This document shows, piece by piece, positions 9,658 to 18,431 of a stretch of 64,000 nucleotides of DNA. A program made the position numbers and the translations under genes. Source of the DNA: an uncultured Methanomicrobiales archaeon (GTDB lineage: Archaea > Halobacteriota > Methanomicrobia > Methanomicrobiales > Methanospirillaceae); the NCBI GenBank assembly GCA_903832665.1, contig CAILCG010000017.1, positions 101,162 to 165,161 of the forward strand, in the 5' to 3' direction. Under the pieces are notes generated by a model. That model worked only from the letters and a program-made list of their open reading frames with translations, was not told the origin of the DNA and made no database searches. Position 1 is the stretch's first letter. Each line of letters begins with the position of its first letter.

Positions 9658-9942
9658 TTAGTGTGTGTGATGCCCGGGAACCCGTTTGCGCAATGCTTCT
9701 GCATAATGCTGACGAAGATCCGCGGTCTCCTCAGGATTGAAATCTTTTTTCTTGTTCGCATGGAGATGTTTTTGCATCTGTTTTACGATATGTTCAGCCT
9801 CATGAAAATCATGAACTTCCAGATATGAAGGGGTTTTTATGACTTCATGCGCATGCCCGCACTGGGGACACAGTTTCCACTTCTGGAAATGATCCACGTA
9901 CGCAAAGGTACTGCAGGACGGGCACCGGATGATCACGTACAT
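9658..9942 (-). CDS. Zinc-ribbon protein, DUF1922-like
   Basis: 94 aa. Two cysteine pairs, IIRCPSCSTF and KLCPQCGHA, form a zinc ribbon at residues 8-30, followed by a helical, His/Lys-rich region. The layout matches the small archaeal DUF1922 family (the Methanothermobacter MTH1184 type), whose function is unknown. It diverges from cofE with a promoter gap of about 170 bases. Confidence 0.75.
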   Translation of the reverse strand: MYVIIRCPSCSTFAYVDHFQKWKLCPQCGHAHEVIKTPSYLEVHDFHEAEHIVKQMQKHLHANKKKDFNPEETADLRQHYAEALRKRVPGHHTH

Positions 9943-10113
9943 GATAATGAGGTCATAGGCGTTGTCCTTTTAAAAAGATATCTGAAGAATATTAGTTCGC
10001 GGATCCCAGAGAAACCACCCCATAGGTCCCCGGGGGACGTAAAACCTGAAATAGAAACCCGGGAAACGAAACGAAACTCCTATATCGTCAGATCATCCCA
10101 TAGAGATGTTACT

Positions 10114-10875
10114 ATGGAAAATATTCAGGTCATGGGCGTGAAGTGTCTGCCCCTCATCCATGCGGGCGACGATATTGCCCAAATGATCTGCGATCATATC
10201 CCACTGCAGGATGGAGATATCCTATGTATCGCATCAACAATCCACTCCAAAGCGAAAGGATGCACGAAAAAACTCTCAGCGATTATCCCCACAAAGCGGG
10301 CCGAACGCCTGGCGAAGACGAATGGTGAAGATCCCCGTTTTGTACAGGCGGTTCTGGATGCATCTGCTGATATTATCATGGAACAACCATTCATCCTTTC
10401 CGAGATGGCATTTGGGCATATCGGTGTCCGGGCTGGTGTTGACCAGAGCAATATTGAAGACGGCATGGTCATTTTCCTGCCGGCAGATCCCATGAAGTCC
10501 GCACAGGAACTCCAGGAAGAAGTAAAAATGATCTGTGGCAGGGATGTTGGGATCATAATCACCGATACCTGCGGAAGATCCTTTCGTCGCGGGCAGACCG
10601 GTCATGCGATCGGCTGGAGTGGTTTTACCGCAATCCGTGATTTCCGGGGAGATACTGACTTGTTCGGCCATGTGCTCAAGATTACCGAAGAAGCGGTTGC
10701 CGATGAAATTGCCGGATTTGCAAACTTTGTAATGGGTGAGAGCAACAATGGCGTCCCGGCTGTCGTCTTCCGCAACTGTCCGAAGTGGACAGGTCATGAT
10801 AACCTGTATTTCCGGAATGATGAAGACATCACAAAAAAAGTCTTGAAAAAGGAATGGTCTCACGAGAGACAGTAA
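10114..10875 (+). CDS. cofE: Coenzyme F420-0:L-glutamate ligase
   Basis: 253 aa. CofE adds gamma-linked glutamates to F420-0 using GTP, giving the F420-2 form used as the main hydride carrier of methanogenesis. Diagnostic segments are IASTIHSKAKG, FLPADPMKSAQELQ and IITDTCGRSFRRGQTGHAIGWSG in the GTP/metal site, then MGESNNGVPAVVFR. The ATG at 10114 gives the family-typical start; the frame is open much further upstream but that part overlaps the divergent zinc-ribbon gene and is not family-like. Confidence 0.96.
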   Translation: MENIQVMGVKCLPLIHAGDDIAQMICDHIPLQDGDILCIASTIHSKAKGCTKKLSAIIPTKRAERLAKTNGEDPRFVQAVLDASADIIMEQPFILSEMAFGHIGVRAGVDQSNIEDGMVIFLPADPMKSAQELQEEVKMICGRDVGIIITDTCGRSFRRGQTGHAIGWSGFTAIRDFRGDTDLFGHVLKITEEAVADEIAGFANFVMGESNNGVPAVVFRNCPKWTGHDNLYFRNDEDITKKVLKKEWSHERQ

Positions 10876-10878
10876 AAA

Positions 10879-11040
10879 TCATTTGTAGATAATATTCAGG
10901 ATCATGATAATGATACCAATCCCTGCCGCAACTCCCATCACGATGAGAGGATCGATATGAATTGCACGCCGGTCCTCGCTCTCATAATAATTAACGAGAC
11001 CTGCGGATGAGAGTAATCTTCCACCTTGCTTCTTTGCCAT
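10879..11040 (-). CDS. secG: Preprotein translocase subunit Sec61-beta (SecG)
   Basis: 53 aa, reads MAKKQGGRLLSSAGLVNYYE then a polar segment ending IHIDPLIV and one C-terminal membrane helix (VMGVAAGIGIIIMILNIIY). This matches archaeal Sec61-beta: a short cytosolic N-terminus with the GLVNYY(E/D) motif and a tail anchor. It belongs to the SecYEG channel in the cytoplasmic membrane. It is convergent with cofE (3 bases apart) and diverges from the amidohydrolase gene. The ATG lies 27 bases from a TATA box, so the message is probably leaderless. Confidence 0.9.
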   Translation of the reverse strand: MAKKQGGRLLSSAGLVNYYESEDRRAIHIDPLIVMGVAAGIGIIIMILNIIYK

Positions 11041-11042
11041 GC

Positions 11043-11070
11043 AAATATATTTCATTTTTGGACATATAAA
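11043..11070. promoter_or_regulatory. Interlocked divergent TATA boxes
   Basis: AAATATATTTC (11043-11053) is placed correctly for the rightward amidohydrolase gene (ATG 11086), while the minus-strand TTTATA (11065-11070) is 27 bases from the secG ATG at 11040. Each TATA lies on the far side of the other gene's box, so the two promoters cross and initiation at one should hinder the other. Confidence 0.5.
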
Positions 11071-11085
11071 GGAGAGTCACCGCGA

Positions 11086-12126
11086 ATGAAAAAAAATATG
11101 CAGCAATGTTCCGGATATGCCCTCCTTGGCAATGAACTAACGCTCTCGCCGGTTGATATTTATATAGAAAATGGTTTCATCTCTTCAATTGAGGACAATC
11201 CACATGCCCCACAATTGTGGATCTGCCCGGCATTGTTCAATGCTCATACCCACCTGGGGGATACCATTGCCATGGATTGCGGAGTAACCGGCGATCTTAC
11301 GGCACTCGTCACTCCCCCCTATGGGCTGAAGCACACCCTGCTGGCCGCGGCATCCCGAGAGGATCTCACGGGAGGAATGCGGACAAGCATCCAGGGTATG
11401 ATTGCCGGCGGGACTGCAGGATGTGCCGATTTCCGGGAGGGGGGTCTTTCCGGTGTTGCACTCATGAGAGAAGCCTCAAGCGAACTCCCCTTCACGACAG
11501 TGCTTTTCGGGCGTGACGGGGGGGAGAACAACGCCGATGGACTCGGCATCAGCAGTACCCGTGATGTCTCTGACGTTGAACGTAAGGTAAATGACGCAAG
11601 ACTGCAGGGAAAAAAAATTGCCTTCCATGCCGGTGAACGGGATTCGGAGGATGTTGACGCTGCGCTCGCGTTCGAACCGGACCTGATCATCCATGCCACG
11701 CACGCAACAAAGAAACAACTGCGGTATTGCGCTGATCATCAGATCCCCATTGCGATCTGCCCGCGATCCAACTGGACTTTGGGTGTCTCCACATCTTCAA
11801 AAAAGCCACCAATTAGTATGATGCAGGAGCTTGGTTGCACGCTTTACCTGGGTACTGACAATGCGATGTTTGTTAACCCAGACTTATTTGCCGAGATGGC
11901 ATTTGTCTCAGCCATATACAATATGGAGCCTGAACCGCTGCTTCGTGCAGCGATACAGGGATCGGAACTGTCAGCCGAATCTTTTTTTATTCGCACCGGG
12001 GCGCGGGCGAATATGTTCGTGATCGATCCCTGCCAGTCATCACTCCAATTCAGCCGCGATCCCATTGCCAGCATCACAAAAAGGGTCTCCTGCGGTCACG
12101 TTGTCCATAATATTTTTAATTCATAG
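11086..12126 (+). CDS. Amidohydrolase-superfamily deaminase-like protein
   Basis: 346 aa. Metal-dependent hydrolase with the TIM-barrel motifs FNAHTHLGD, AFHAGERDS, IIHATHAT and LGTDNAM, placing it near cytosine, guanine and S-adenosylhomocysteine deaminases. It is shorter than the usual 400-450 aa of SAH deaminases, and the substrate cannot be read from sequence. The start follows GGAGAG at 11071-11076. A universal stress protein gene follows 39 bases later. Confidence 0.85.
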   Translation: MKKNMQQCSGYALLGNELTLSPVDIYIENGFISSIEDNPHAPQLWICPALFNAHTHLGDTIAMDCGVTGDLTALVTPPYGLKHTLLAAASREDLTGGMRTSIQGMIAGGTAGCADFREGGLSGVALMREASSELPFTTVLFGRDGGENNADGLGISSTRDVSDVERKVNDARLQGKKIAFHAGERDSEDVDAALAFEPDLIIHATHATKKQLRYCADHQIPIAICPRSNWTLGVSTSSKKPPISMMQELGCTLYLGTDNAMFVNPDLFAEMAFVSAIYNMEPEPLLRAAIQGSELSAESFFIRTGARANMFVIDPCQSSLQFSRDPIASITKRVSCGHVVHNIFNS

Positions 12127-12165
12127 ACCCAAATAAAAAAGGAATGTTTATTTTGGGTGATTCCG

Positions 12166-12594
12166 GTGTTTACTAACATACTCGTTGCAATTGATGGCTC
12201 TGAAGTGAGCGATCGGGCATTGGCCCGGGCCGTTGATGAAGCACGGATCTGGAATGCTAAGATCCATGCAGTCTATGTCGTAGAGACGGGGCTTTTTTCC
12301 TCCCTTCCCACTGATAATACCGTAGAGATTATGTACCGCGTCCTTGAAAAAGAAGGGCAGGAAAAACTTGCCCAGGCCAAGGCGATTGCGGCAACACAGG
12401 GACTTACCCTAATTACCCATCTGAAGCAGGGACACGCAGGCACTGAGATCCTTGCCATTGCCGAAAAAGAAAAAATTGACCTGGTTATTGTTGGTTCCCA
12501 TGGTAAGAGCAACGCTGATAAGTTACTTATCGGGAGTGTCAGCTCGTTTGTTGTATCCCATGGCAAAACCGCAACCCTGGTGGTGAGATCATAA
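12166..12594 (+). CDS. Universal stress protein (UspA family)
   Basis: About 142 aa from the GTG at 12166, chosen because GGTGAT ends 4 bases earlier; an in-frame GTG at 12157 is the alternative. The C-terminus carries the ATP-binding pattern G-2x-G-9x-G-S (GSHGKSNADKLLIGSVS), so it is probably an ATP-binding member. The CBS-domain gene starts 5 bases downstream, suggesting a shared energy-sensing operon (inference). Confidence 0.92.
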   Translation: MFTNILVAIDGSEVSDRALARAVDEARIWNAKIHAVYVVETGLFSSLPTDNTVEIMYRVLEKEGQEKLAQAKAIAATQGLTLITHLKQGHAGTEILAIAEKEKIDLVIVGSHGKSNADKLLIGSVSSFVVSHGKTATLVVRS

Positions 12595-12599
12595 CCGAA

Positions 12600-13445
12600 A
12601 TGCTTGTCAAGGATTATATGACCCGCGACGTGGTCCATGTAGAGATCCCCGGTAATCGCGATGATGTGCTGAAGATATTGAAACGCACGGGAATTTCCGG
12701 AGTACCGGTCATCAAGAATAAGAAAATTGTCGGTATCATCACCCGTAAAGATCTCCTGCGAAAACCTGAAGAGACCCAGCTCGGGCTCCTGATGACATCA
12801 AAGCCGATCAGTATCGGACCCGATGCAGATATCCGGGACGCTGCCCGGCTCCTGGTTACCCACTGTATCCGGAGGTTACCGGTTGTTGAAGATGGTCACC
12901 TGCTCGGCCTTCTATCAGTCTCTGACTTGATTCACGCCATGGCCCAAATGAAGTTCAAGGAAGAAATCAAGAACTCCTATACGAGCAAGACGTTTGCACT
13001 CTGGGAAGAGACACCTCTCCCGGTCGTAGGCAGAGTTATGGAGATCTCGGGTGTCGATGCAATTCCCATTCTGGACGGGGACAATATATTACAGGGTATC
13101 ATATCGGAACGTGATCTCATCAGAAATTCCAGCATCGAGGATTCAGTCGGCGTGAGTGATTTCTCAAACGGGACTGATGATGATGAATGGACATGGGAGA
13201 GCATCCGGGATAACCACACCATCAGTTTCGGCATATCAAAAGTCCAGTTACCCAATCGCCCTGTCAAGCTGGCAATGGTAAAAAATGTGGTTGCGGTCCC
13301 AACGAACGCAGAAGTGAGCGAATGTGCCTTGAAGATGCGCCGGGCCCGGGTTGACCAGCTGCCGGTCATTAATAACGACAAACAACTAGTTGCGATGCTC
13401 TATGATCGAGAGCTTATCCGTGCCCTCTGTAAAGATGGGGCGTAA
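12600..13445 (+). CDS. Four-CBS-domain protein
   Basis: 281 aa made of two CBS pairs: residues 5-55 (DYMTRDVVHV...GIITRKDLL), 62-115 (LMTSKPISIG...LSVSDLIH), 140-175 (VVGRVMEISG...IISERDLI) and 222-275 (MVKNVVAVPT...MLYDRELI). CBS pairs bind adenosine nucleotides or SAM and act as energy sensors. No catalytic domain is attached, so the partner is unknown. It shares an operon with the stress protein. Confidence 0.93.
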   Translation: MLVKDYMTRDVVHVEIPGNRDDVLKILKRTGISGVPVIKNKKIVGIITRKDLLRKPEETQLGLLMTSKPISIGPDADIRDAARLLVTHCIRRLPVVEDGHLLGLLSVSDLIHAMAQMKFKEEIKNSYTSKTFALWEETPLPVVGRVMEISGVDAIPILDGDNILQGIISERDLIRNSSIEDSVGVSDFSNGTDDDEWTWESIRDNHTISFGISKVQLPNRPVKLAMVKNVVAVPTNAEVSECALKMRRARVDQLPVINNDKQLVAMLYDRELIRALCKDGA

Positions 13446-13643
13446 ACAACCTCCATTTTTCCGATTCGAACAAAGATAATCACCTCTTTTTTAACAAAGA
13501 TAATATAAAAGAAATTTATCCCAATGTACCGTTAGAAACCTTTAAGTTTCTGGATGTCATCTAATATCTTACAGCGCTTTTAACAATAGTTAGCGTTAAT
13601 TTGTTTTTGGGGTGTTACTATACCTGAACAGTTACCGGAGTCC

Positions 13644-14261
13644 ATGAAGGGGACAACGACCATCGGCATTGTTTTCAAAGATGGTGTGATCCTTGCTACC
13701 GAGAAGCGTGCGACCATGGGTTACATGATCGCAAGCAAAAAAGCAAAGAAAGTGTACAAGGTGGCAGAACGAATAGGCATGACCACAGCCGGGGGTGTAG
13801 GAGATGCCCAGCAACTCGCACGAATCCTGACAGTTGAATGCAACCTGTACCAGATCCGCAGATCGCGATCCATCACGGTAGGGGCTGCAGCCACACTGCT
13901 CTCGAATCACCTGAACCAGAACCGGTCCTTCCCGTATTATGTCCAGCTTCTTGTAGGAGGCATTGATGAGACAGGGCCTAGTGTATACTCGGTGGACGCA
14001 ATGGGTGGCGCAACCAAGGAAGAAGAGATTGTTGCAACCGGCTCCGGTTCTCCCATGGCATATGGTGTACTCGAGGACCGTTTCCGCAAGGATATGAACG
14101 AAGATGAAGCAATCGATATTGCTATTCGTGCATTGAAATCTGCAATGAAGCGAGATGCCGGATCCGGGGAAGGCATCCATGTTGTCGTCATCACCAAAGA
14201 CAAGTACCAGGAAATGGGAGAAGACGCACTTCAAAAATATCTTGTAAAATCTCCCGCATAA
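13644..14261 (+). CDS. psmB: Proteasome beta subunit
   Basis: 205 aa from the ATG at 13644. N-terminal nucleophile hydrolase of the 20S core: cleavage after MKG would expose TTTIGIVFKDGVILATEKRATMG, with Thr1, the Asp of KDGV and the Lys of EKRA as catalytic residues. The frame stays open upstream as PEQLPES preceded by ATA at 13620, and a GGGGTG (13609-13614) sits 5 bases before that ATA, so the true start may be AUA and the propeptide longer. It is followed 30 bases later by fttA. PAN ATPases for this core lie at 50273 and 55436. Confidence 0.96.
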   Translation: MKGTTTIGIVFKDGVILATEKRATMGYMIASKKAKKVYKVAERIGMTTAGGVGDAQQLARILTVECNLYQIRRSRSITVGAAATLLSNHLNQNRSFPYYVQLLVGGIDETGPSVYSVDAMGGATKEEEIVATGSGSPMAYGVLEDRFRKDMNEDEAIDIAIRALKSAMKRDAGSGEGIHVVVITKDKYQEMGEDALQKYLVKSPA

Positions 14262-14291
14262 AAAAAACTTTTTTTTAGGACGTCAATCATT

Positions 14292-16211
14292 ATGTTAATT
14301 GAAGAACGGCTCAAAGAGCTTAAAGACAAGATCAATGAAAAGGTGCCCCACGGCATCACGGTGACGCAGGTAGAATTCGAAGGCCCTGAGCTCGTCATCT
14401 ATACTGATGATCCGAAAAAGTTTGCCGATGAAGCAGACTTAATCAAGATTCTTGCACGCGATTTACGCAAGCGGATAGTAGTCAGACCCACAATACTCGA
14501 AGATCCCGAAAAGGCGTACAATGAAATTAAGGCAGTTGTCCCGGAGACAGCCGGTATCACCGATATCTTTTTTGATGCCGATACCGGCGAAGTGCTGATC
14601 GAAGCAGAGAAACCCGGTGTGGTAATCGGCAAGAACGGCACCACGCTCCGGGATATTACCCGTCACATTGGCTGGACTCCGAAAGTAGTGCGGACTCCCC
14701 CCATTGAAAGTTCTACGGTAAAACAGATCCGCCAGTATCTTCGTTCCACCAACGAAGAGCGCAAGGCATTCCTCCGCACGATCGGACGTCGGATTCACCG
14801 TGACATTCCAGGTAAAGACGATACCAGCAAGGATGCCGTCAAGCGGGACCAGTGGGCACGGGTCACCATGCTCGGCTGCTGCCGTGAAGTCGGACGAGCC
14901 GCATTCCTCCTCACTACCCCCAACAGCCGGATACTGATCGACTGCGGTGAAAAGCCGGATAATCATGGCGGTACACCGTACCTCTATGTCCCTGAGATCC
15001 ACCCCCTCGCCCAGCTCGATGCAGTTGTACTCACCCACGCCCATCTTGATCACTGCGCGCTGGTGCCTCTTCTGTACAAGTACGGGTACGAAGGTCCGGT
15101 TTACTCCACACCACCGACACGGGACCTTTCCGCGATGCTCCAGCTGGACTATCTCGATGTGATCCATAAGGAAGACCGGAAGATTCCGTACTCCTCCAAT
15201 GAGGTCAAGACCTATATCCGGCACTCTATCACCCTCAACTATGGAAGCGTCACAGATATTGCCCCGGATGTCAAACTCACCTTCCATAACGCAGGCCATA
15301 TTCTCGGTTCCGCCATTGCGCACTTCCATATCGGCGATGGAATGTACAACATCGCTTTTACCGGCGATTTCAATTACGGCAAGAGTCGCCTGTTCAACCC
15401 GGCCGTCAACCAGTTCCCCCGTCTTGAAGCACTCTTCATGGAAAGTACCTATGGGGGCAGCAACGACTTCCAGCAGCCGCGTCTGGATGCCGAAGCCCGT
15501 CTCTATGAGACTATCAATAATGTAGTATCGCGGGGAGGCAAAGTCATCATCCCGGCATTCTCGGTTGGGCGTTCCCAGGAAGTGATGCTGGCCCTTGAAG
15601 AGGGTATGCGCCTGGAAAAGATTCCCAAGGTGAAGATATACCTCGATGGAATGATTCGTGAAGCAACTGCAATTCATACCTGCTATCCGGAATATCTCAA
15701 TACCGAGCTCCGGAACCAGATCTTCCGCGAAGGCATGAACCCATTCCTTGCCGAATGTTTCCAGCAGGTTGACTCACAGGATCTCCGTGAAAAAGTTATT
15801 AACGGTGATCCCTGTGTGATCATCACCACGAGTGGTATGTTGAACGGTGGCCCGGTTATGGAATACCTCCTGAACCTTGCCCAGGATGAGAAGAATGCTC
15901 TCATATTTGTCGGGTACCAGGCAGACGGGACCTATGGCCGGCGGATCCAGAAAGGATGGCGCGAAGTGCCGATGGGCCGTAAAGGTACCATTACCATCAA
16001 CCTTGAGATCGTCACGGTCGACGGATTCTCAGGACACTCAGATCGCCGGCAACTGATGAATTTCATAGGCCAGATCCAACCCCGCCCGGAAAAGATCTTC
16101 TGCATCCACGGTGATGAGAACAACACGATCGATCTGGCAAGTTCCATCTACAAGCGGTTCCATATCGAAACGCACTCTCCCATGAACCTGGAAACATACC
16201 GCATGGTTTAG
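14292..16211 (+). CDS. fttA: FttA / aCPSF1 transcription termination ribonuclease
   Basis: 639 aa. Archaeal CPSF73-like nuclease that cleaves nascent RNA to terminate transcription. Residues 1-145 hold two KH-type RNA-binding domains (GVVIGKNGTTLRD near 109-121); the metallo-beta-lactamase fold follows with HAHLDH at 249-254, GHILGSA, FTGDFNYG and MESTYGG; the beta-CASP region holds PAFSVGRSQE and TTSGMLNGGP; the C-terminal HSDR and IHGD motifs complete the zinc site. Psm-beta next to fttA is a conserved euryarchaeal arrangement. Confidence 0.97.
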   Translation: MLIEERLKELKDKINEKVPHGITVTQVEFEGPELVIYTDDPKKFADEADLIKILARDLRKRIVVRPTILEDPEKAYNEIKAVVPETAGITDIFFDADTGEVLIEAEKPGVVIGKNGTTLRDITRHIGWTPKVVRTPPIESSTVKQIRQYLRSTNEERKAFLRTIGRRIHRDIPGKDDTSKDAVKRDQWARVTMLGCCREVGRAAFLLTTPNSRILIDCGEKPDNHGGTPYLYVPEIHPLAQLDAVVLTHAHLDHCALVPLLYKYGYEGPVYSTPPTRDLSAMLQLDYLDVIHKEDRKIPYSSNEVKTYIRHSITLNYGSVTDIAPDVKLTFHNAGHILGSAIAHFHIGDGMYNIAFTGDFNYGKSRLFNPAVNQFPRLEALFMESTYGGSNDFQQPRLDAEARLYETINNVVSRGGKVIIPAFSVGRSQEVMLALEEGMRLEKIPKVKIYLDGMIREATAIHTCYPEYLNTELRNQIFREGMNPFLAECFQQVDSQDLREKVINGDPCVIITTSGMLNGGPVMEYLLNLAQDEKNALIFVGYQADGTYGRRIQKGWREVPMGRKGTITINLEIVTVDGFSGHSDRRQLMNFIGQIQPRPEKIFCIHGDENNTIDLASSIYKRFHIETHSPMNLETYRMV

Positions 16212-16227
16212 GCCCCTTAAAGCTGCC

Positions 16228-17313
16228 ATGAGGACACAACTAACTCTTTTTTTCGGCGTCTTTATCGTGATGGCATTATCCAATGCCATTGTTCCCGTGC
16301 TTCCATCATTTGCCAGTACTTCTTTCTTACAGGGAGCGATCTTTGCTGCATACTACCTGGGGGCAGTGATCAGTACGCTGCCTGCCGGAATGCTCTCTGA
16401 CCGGATTGGCCGCATCCCACTCATACGCGTGGGTCTTCTCATCACCGTTATCAGTGGTATTGCACTCTACGCGGTCTCATCGCCATTTCTCGTAATGTCA
16501 ATCCGTTTCATCGAGGGCGTGGGAGCAGGGTGCTTTGTTGCATCTGCCATGTCGTGGGTCAATGCTGTGGAGAATCATGAGAGGATGAGCGGATATTTCA
16601 TGGCAATGCTCAATGCCGGGCTGGTCACGGGTCTTGTTGTCGCAGGCTGGGTGAGTGCTGTGTTCCGGCACCCGGCACTGGGAATACTGTTTTTTGCTGC
16701 ATGTGCGGTCATTCCCACTGGAGCCAGCATGTTCATGCGCGAATCACTCCAGCCTGCAAATCGGACTGATCTCCGCCAGTTGATCCCTCTTGTGAGCAGG
16801 TATCGTTACCTCTGGCATTCTTCCGTGATCCTTATCGGGATAACCGGGGTAGTAATTACTTTATATCCGGAATTTTCCTCAGTCTCCCCGGAAATTGCCG
16901 GAACCTGGATCGCGATGATGAGTATCTCAACCATCATTGCAGTTCTCGCAGCATCCCGTTTGTCGTTATCCCCGGTTCCAGCCATCCGTTCGTCCGCGAT
17001 CCTGATGGTCTTTGGAGTCCTTCTTACTTTTTACTCACCGCTTGGATTCATCGTAATCGGAGCACTGGCTGGAATCGTCATGATAGCCCAGATGGCCTTT
17101 CTCGCTGAAACGAAAGAACCTCAGGGGTTTACCATGGGACTGTTCTCGACAACAAGTTACCTAGGTATGGCAATCCTACCGTTCTTTGCCGGACTTATCG
17201 CAGATTCGTTTGGATTTTTTCCAGCATTCTGTGCAGCAGCATTCTGTGCGATAACCGTAGCACTCACGATTGGATATTGTACCCCTGAAAATCAGCAAGA
17301 AGTATCACCATAA
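16228..17313 (+). CDS. Major facilitator superfamily transporter
   Basis: 361 aa with about 11-12 hydrophobic segments and the MFS loop 2-3 motif GMLSDRIGRIPLI near residue 54. Somewhat shorter than the usual 400 aa. It starts 16 bases after fttA and may be co-transcribed. Substrate unknown; drug or sugar efflux are the usual annotations of such proteins. Confidence 0.88.
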   Translation: MRTQLTLFFGVFIVMALSNAIVPVLPSFASTSFLQGAIFAAYYLGAVISTLPAGMLSDRIGRIPLIRVGLLITVISGIALYAVSSPFLVMSIRFIEGVGAGCFVASAMSWVNAVENHERMSGYFMAMLNAGLVTGLVVAGWVSAVFRHPALGILFFAACAVIPTGASMFMRESLQPANRTDLRQLIPLVSRYRYLWHSSVILIGITGVVITLYPEFSSVSPEIAGTWIAMMSISTIIAVLAASRLSLSPVPAIRSSAILMVFGVLLTFYSPLGFIVIGALAGIVMIAQMAFLAETKEPQGFTMGLFSTTSYLGMAILPFFAGLIADSFGFFPAFCAAAFCAITVALTIGYCTPENQQEVSP

Positions 17314-17416
17314 AGAATCTTACCCCAGAGATCTTGTTGAACCTGAATACCGTGGTAAAGGTATGGTGAAAATGAATACATTCATCTGCGATTAAAGAAA
17401 ATTTTGTCATGAGATT

Positions 17417-18409
17417 ATGAGATCAAAAACAATTATGCTGGTTGTTCTTTTAGCCATCCTGGCGATTCCTGCTGTTCACGCGGAAGATGCCCAGGAATGG
17501 TATTCAAAGGCACAGAACTCTGCCACGGCGGGAAATTATGCTGACGCCATTACGTATTACAATAATGCCCTTGCACTCGACACAAATTATGCCGCTGCAA
17601 TGGCCGGCAAGGCTGCGGCTCTGAATATCATGGGTAACTACACGGAGGCTGTAACCCTTTCCGGGCAGGCACTGACCATCAAATCCACAGACCCGGTCGC
17701 ACTAAATGCGAGAGCATTGGGACTGTTCAAGCTTGGCAGATATGAAGAGTCCGTTGCCGCATATGACAAACTGTTTGTTGTGCAGGAAAACCGGGTGGAT
17801 GCATACTGCAACCAGGGATATGCTTACTTTAAGATGGAAAAATATGATGCAGCAGTCGTCCCTTACGATCGCTGCACTTCCATGGACCCCCTCAATTTCA
17901 TGTCATGGAATTACCAGGGACTCGCGTACATGGGCAGCCAGAAATATGATAAGGCACTCAGTTCATTCAACCGGGCTACGGGCGTTACCGTAACCAATGC
18001 AACGATCTGGAACAACAAGGGACTTGCGTACATCCAACTGGGAAAACCCCAGGACGCGGCAGAATGTTTCAAAAAAGCCCTTGGCATTGACCCCAATTTT
18101 GCTGATGCAAAGACGAACCGGGACAACATGGTAGGAAAACTCCAGATTGTCAACATCACTGGCACGATTACACCGGAAGTCACCATCAGCCGGATCGGGA
18201 CTTTTTACACAACGGCAACTCCTGCACCGCTGAATACTGAAGTTACAACCGTACCGCAAATAACGCCGGAAGTCACAACGATTGCAACCACTGCGACAAC
18301 CCCCGTTCCCCGGAAAACTACCTATTCACCGCTCTCTCCGCTGACTGCATTGGGGGCAGTAATTGGGATGTGCGGGATCTTTTTATCCGGCAACCGCCGG
18401 AAAAACTAA
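17417..18409 (+). CDS. Secreted TPR-repeat protein with C-terminal anchor
   Basis: 330 aa. Signal peptide at residues 1-22 (MLVVLLAILAIPAVHA), then six tandem tetratricopeptide repeats (residues 24-235, e.g. AITYYNNALALDTNYAAAMA and AAECFKKALGIDPNFADA), a Thr/Pro linker, and a C-terminal hydrophobic stretch ending in basic residues (GNRRKN). Probably displayed outside the membrane as a protein-protein scaffold. Convergent with the M20 peptidase gene, with T-rich DNA between. Confidence 0.88.
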   Translation: MRSKTIMLVVLLAILAIPAVHAEDAQEWYSKAQNSATAGNYADAITYYNNALALDTNYAAAMAGKAAALNIMGNYTEAVTLSGQALTIKSTDPVALNARALGLFKLGRYEESVAAYDKLFVVQENRVDAYCNQGYAYFKMEKYDAAVVPYDRCTSMDPLNFMSWNYQGLAYMGSQKYDKALSSFNRATGVTVTNATIWNNKGLAYIQLGKPQDAAECFKKALGIDPNFADAKTNRDNMVGKLQIVNITGTITPEVTISRIGTFYTTATPAPLNTEVTTVPQITPEVTTIATTATTPVPRKTTYSPLSPLTALGAVIGMCGIFLSGNRRKN

Positions 18410-18431
18410 TTTTTTCCTATCTTTTTTTGGT

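Noticed and set aside
9847..10113. N-terminal extension of CofE
   Set aside because: Overlaps the divergent zinc-ribbon gene and the conserved CofE sequence starts at 10114.
12600..13445. IMP dehydrogenase
   Set aside because: Only CBS domains are present; there is no catalytic barrel or active-site cysteine loop.
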